DNA of 64,000 nt, taken from Bilabrum cf. latius (lineage: Eukaryota; Bigyra: Bicosoecida; Bigyra; Bicosoecida). The stretch covers positions 744,001-808,000 of the forward strand of contig OZ237741.1 in the NCBI GenBank assembly GCA_965178125.1, read 5' to 3'. The notes below the pieces were generated by a model. It ran no database searches and was not told the DNA's origin. It saw only the letters and a program-made list of their open reading frames with translations. Of this stretch, positions 61,701-64,000 are shown one piece after another. Position 1 is the first letter of the stretch; each line of letters opens with the position of its first letter. Both the position numbers and the translations under genes were made by a program.

Positions 61701-62100
61701 CAAGGCCAAACAGCCCTTTTTCCGATGCGACCAGCACTCTAAGTCCCCACATGACGGCGTTGTCAGGTATCACATTGCATGGGACATCAGCACAATCAAG
61801 TCGCCCACAGCACCGTGCAGTCCAGTCGGGGACGCGTGGATTCGATTCAGCAGGATCAGGCCGCTGATGCTGACTTGCAAGCAGCAGCTACCGCCCGATG
61901 CAGGCCGAATGATGGTGCGGCTCCCCGATGGTGGCTTGTTCGAGATCTTCAAGACCGACTAGCGAGACACCAAGGACTTCAGGATGAGCACGTTCCACCG
62001 CTTCGGGATCTAGATCATCGCGTATGCCAAAAGAGACAAGCGCTGTCTCCCCGCTCTGCAGGCTTTACTGCTCGGGATTCAGGGGTCGCATATGCAGTGA
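55753..62100 (+). CDS. CLU (clustered mitochondria) domain protein
   Basis: CLU proteins (yeast Clu1, fly clueless) bind mRNAs of mitochondrial proteins and keep mitochondria dispersed in the cytoplasm. One frame of 2,115 residues with about 15 TAGs, ATG 55753 to TGA 62098. The N-terminus is a coiled coil, then a low-complexity Ala/Pro/Ser section. CLU core at 57500-59250: AAHELKGLRAI, FALVDFAGHRLVATALLP with YGSADAGRTVHSDD, the segment CDIEVHKGKDDRLYVLDTARLLPPEEP, and QLVDLMHAAGLNVRWI (family L-x-MH-x-RGINVRY). Downstream are helical TPR-like and Pro-rich parts. The coding look of the frame persists after the TGA to TAG-TAA at 62272-62277 (see findings). The family assignment rests on the core; the termini are divergent. 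Confidence 0.8.
56779..56822 (+). repeat. GCTCCC hexanucleotide repeat
   Basis: About seven GCTCCC units coding Ala-Pro alternation in the N-terminal low-complexity part of the CLU gene. Confidence 0.85.
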
Positions 62101-62399
62101 GGCTTGCGCACGCAGTACTTGCACAACGGCGAGCACTGCGTCATTCGGATCAAGCACGATCACGCCTCTCACGCGGTGCTAGACTCTCCTGTGGTAGTGC
62201 CCCTGTTAGGTCTAGATTGGATGCTTGATGAACAGTACACAATAAAGGATGCTTGCGCGTTAGAATGGCTTTAGTAATATCCATTTTGTACTGGTGCATC
62301 CAACATGGAGCACCGGCCCCTCAAATTCTGCTGACCACCACAGCCCGCACACATGCCTCTGTGGGGTGCCGTTCGGAGCCCAGCCGGCATTTAACGACC

Positions 62400-63425
62400 T
62401 CACTGCCTGCCATGTAATGCTGCATTAATTACATCGTCGATCTGGCGCTGCGCCGCATCGAGCTCTGTGACCTGCTGCGCCCCGCTATCGGCCAACCCGA
62501 TGCTGCTAGATTCCTGCGCCGCTCGCTAAGTCAGGGCACGGCGGTACTGGTTGGAGAGTTCGATGGCTTGTTCTTCCTCTAGAACGTCGTATATGTCGAT
62601 ACACTTGTGTAAGGGGTGCCTCCCACGGGAGAAGCCGGGGCTAGTGGCGTTCCATGGCCACTCCTAGTCCCGTGCTGTTGCCAGGCGCAAGCACACTGCA
62701 GCGGAAACGGCGGGATGCAGCAGCTTCGACTCGCTGTGCATCTCTTGGAACATCCTAGCGGTGCCTTTGTCCTGCCTGGGATCTTCTCGCACGGCGCGCT
62801 GCATGTCAGTGTCAAGCGGCCCCGGGGAAAACGAGAGAAACCTCGTCGAGTGACCGGGGCGCTCCGACCAGACCGCTGCCTCAGCGGCTGCACAATCCAA
62901 AGCAGCAACCCTAGCAGCTTTTCCTGCTGAGTAAATGCTCCATGATGGAAATAGTGCTGGTTGCTCTGCAGCAAGGGAGCTCACATTCACCACTGTAGTT
63001 CGCACAGACTAGCTTTGCCTACTTGCAAGCTTTTGAGAGGTAGACACAACCCCACCGACCAATTGAATAAAACTCCCTACATTAACTCCGAACTACTCGT
63101 CGATATCGCGCCTTGCCAACTCAGTGATCTTACCAATTGGCTAGATGGAGCCATGGTTGAGGATTGCAAGTAAGTCAAGGACATCTGCTGGATTCGAGCT
63201 CATCACTCTTGCTTGAAAACTATCAAGCACTTCCTTGACATGTGCGTCACTACTTAAATCCCCAACCAAAGTGATAGCGTTGTGAAAATCACAAACTGTG
63301 CCTGATGTACGACCAAGGTGCGCCATCGCACATGCTGAGTTCAACAGGTGCTAGAATTGCACCAAAATTTCCTTTCCATACCCTCTCCCGCAACCAGTCA
63401 GTAGACCAAATATATTTTTATTCAT
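62400..63425 (-). CDS. Sepiapterin-reductase-like short-chain dehydrogenase
   Basis: NADPH-dependent reductase; sepiapterin reductase makes the last step of tetrahydrobiopterin. Single frame of 341 residues from ATG 63425 to TGA 62400, containing six TAGs that would otherwise chop it into fragments. Rossmann start LLTGCGRGYGKEI, strand VVNVSSLAAEQ, active-site YSAGKAA (Y-x3-K), and the SPR-type SFSPGPLDTDMQ are all present. The SPR-type ending (CIDIYDVLEEE) is followed by a 50-residue extension. The order of motifs matches SPR better than general SDRs. Convergent with the CLU gene. Confidence 0.88.
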
Positions 63426-63576
63426 TCCATTGCAGACTTTTCTAGTATTGCTCACAATGTACGAGTAATGTTCCCTGCAAAATGCAGTCGTCACATAGCC
63501 ACCACGAGTTTCAGTGACGTTTCCATCACTATAAGAACAAGCGGAGCAGTGCAGTTACTTCTGTGTAGAAAGTACC

Positions 63577-64000
63577 ATGGATAAGGGTCTGGGAAGCGCA
63601 GATGCTGTGTTGGATTTCATCTTCAACCCGGCTGGCATGCCATCATCGGTTCCGAAAGGCCCCCTCCCTGATATGCCTGCTATCACGGCCGATAAAGCCA
63701 AAATTGACCGCGATGGTGACTTTCCTATCAATGAAGAGGGTAGGAGGCTCTAGGTGGAGGGTGTAAAGGCAGCTCAACAAGGAGATATTCCAGCCGCTAT
63801 CAAACACTTTTCAGCGGCTCTTACCGCTAATCCTGAGAATCCGTTACTGTTAAACGACAGAGCTCAGGCCTTAAGGGATAATGAAAATTACGATGATTCC
63901 TAGAAAGACATTGACGCTGCTGTTGCGCTAATGGAAAGTAAGTACGATGGCAAAAGACCAGTAGACTGGCCGCTACAGTCGAGAGTAGTGCGGTCCCAGC
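63577..64000 (+). CDS. TTC36-like tetratricopeptide protein, 3' end outside window
   Basis: ATG 63577. The first exon runs to 63937 (GT donor gtaagt at 63938) and encodes VLDFIFNPAG, EGVKAAQQGDIPAAIKHFSAAL and NDRAQALRDNENY, the first TPR pair of TTC36, a small HSP70-binding or ciliary TPR protein. Two TAGs (63751, 63901) lie at helix positions where Gln fits. The next exon begins at 63962 or 63979, both possible AG sites, and leaves the window. Start and family are well supported; the splice is uncertain. Confidence 0.8.

Noticed and set aside
62098-62100. Selenocysteine at the CLU TGA
   Set aside because: No Cys-aligned site is known there and no SECIS-like hairpin was recognised downstream; splicing or plain termination is simpler.
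61779-62228. 149-codon + strand ORF at the CLU 3' end
   Set aside because: It is a shifted frame over the CLU coding region with no recognisable domain.
1-64000. Bacterial or viral origin
   Set aside because: Spliced genes, IFT, ING, kinesin and CD36 families and lack of operons or Shine-Dalgarno spacing point to a eukaryotic nuclear genome.
1-64000. tRNA genes, in particular a CUA suppressor tRNA-Gln, rRNA or CRISPR arrays
   Set aside because: No cloverleaf with A/B boxes, rRNA core sequence or spaced direct-repeat array was found by eye; the tandem repeats seen are all coding.

Overview
This is a 64 kb stretch of nuclear DNA from a GC-rich, ciliated or flagellated unicellular eukaryote. 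The evidence is short GT-AG introns (about 59 to 320 nt), an intraflagellar-transport gene (IFT56), other cilium-type genes, a kinesin, a PHD/ING chromatin reader, DNA polymerase X, topoisomerase III and a mitochondrial twin-CX9C protein. The lineage cannot be named from the sequence alone.

The dominant feature is a changed genetic code. Almost every long gene is cut by in-frame TAG codons, roughly a hundred in all, yet the same reading frame carries recognisable domains across them. At the best-conserved places TAG sits where the family has glutamine: the Q-x-P-P motif of TruB, the Gln before the conserved VY of a kinesin motor, and a pepsin-fold Gln. TAG is therefore sense, most likely Gln. 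All 21 genes whose 3' end could be assigned end in TGA (one of them, the CLU gene, has a possible alternative TAA end). TAA is absent inside coding frames and has no certain use as a stop. All coordinates below assume TAG=Gln.

Layout. 1-6131: 3' part of a giant HECT ubiquitin ligase. 6278-8038: IFT56/TTC26. 8887-10119: pepsin-like protease. 10373-11123 (-): small coiled-coil membrane protein, head-to-head with 11170-18719, a 2,429-residue Tmc-like PAS/multi-membrane protein, followed by a scrap of the protease C-terminus. 19796-23878 (-): F-box/kinase-like protein, divergent from an EF-hand gene (24016-25020). 25153-28314 (-): family-X DNA polymerase, divergent from an ING/PHD gene (28461-29480). 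29782-33779: CD36-family receptor. 33850-34630 (-): ankyrin protein, divergent from a CX9C protein (34764-35345). 35833-38134 (-): cilium-type EF-hand-like protein. 38404-41700 (-): OvoA, divergent from an LRRC61-like gene (41988-42728). 42830-44848 (-): membrane-anchored UBX-like protein, divergent from TOP3 (45111-48489). 48627-52760 (-): kinesin-DysF-ankyrin fusion, divergent from TruB (52943-55585). 55753-62100: CLU protein. 62400-63425 (-): sepiapterin-reductase-like SDR. 63577-end: TTC36-like.

The genes do not form one pathway. They are an ordinary gene-dense eukaryotic neighbourhood with many head-to-head pairs 50-290 bp apart. The exciting system is the translation code itself: UAG reads as Gln, UGA has become nearly the only stop, and UAA is almost unused. 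Several proteins also have unusual architecture, notably a kinesin motor fused to DysF and ankyrin domains, a TruB with a 590-residue tail, and a degenerate F-box kinase.
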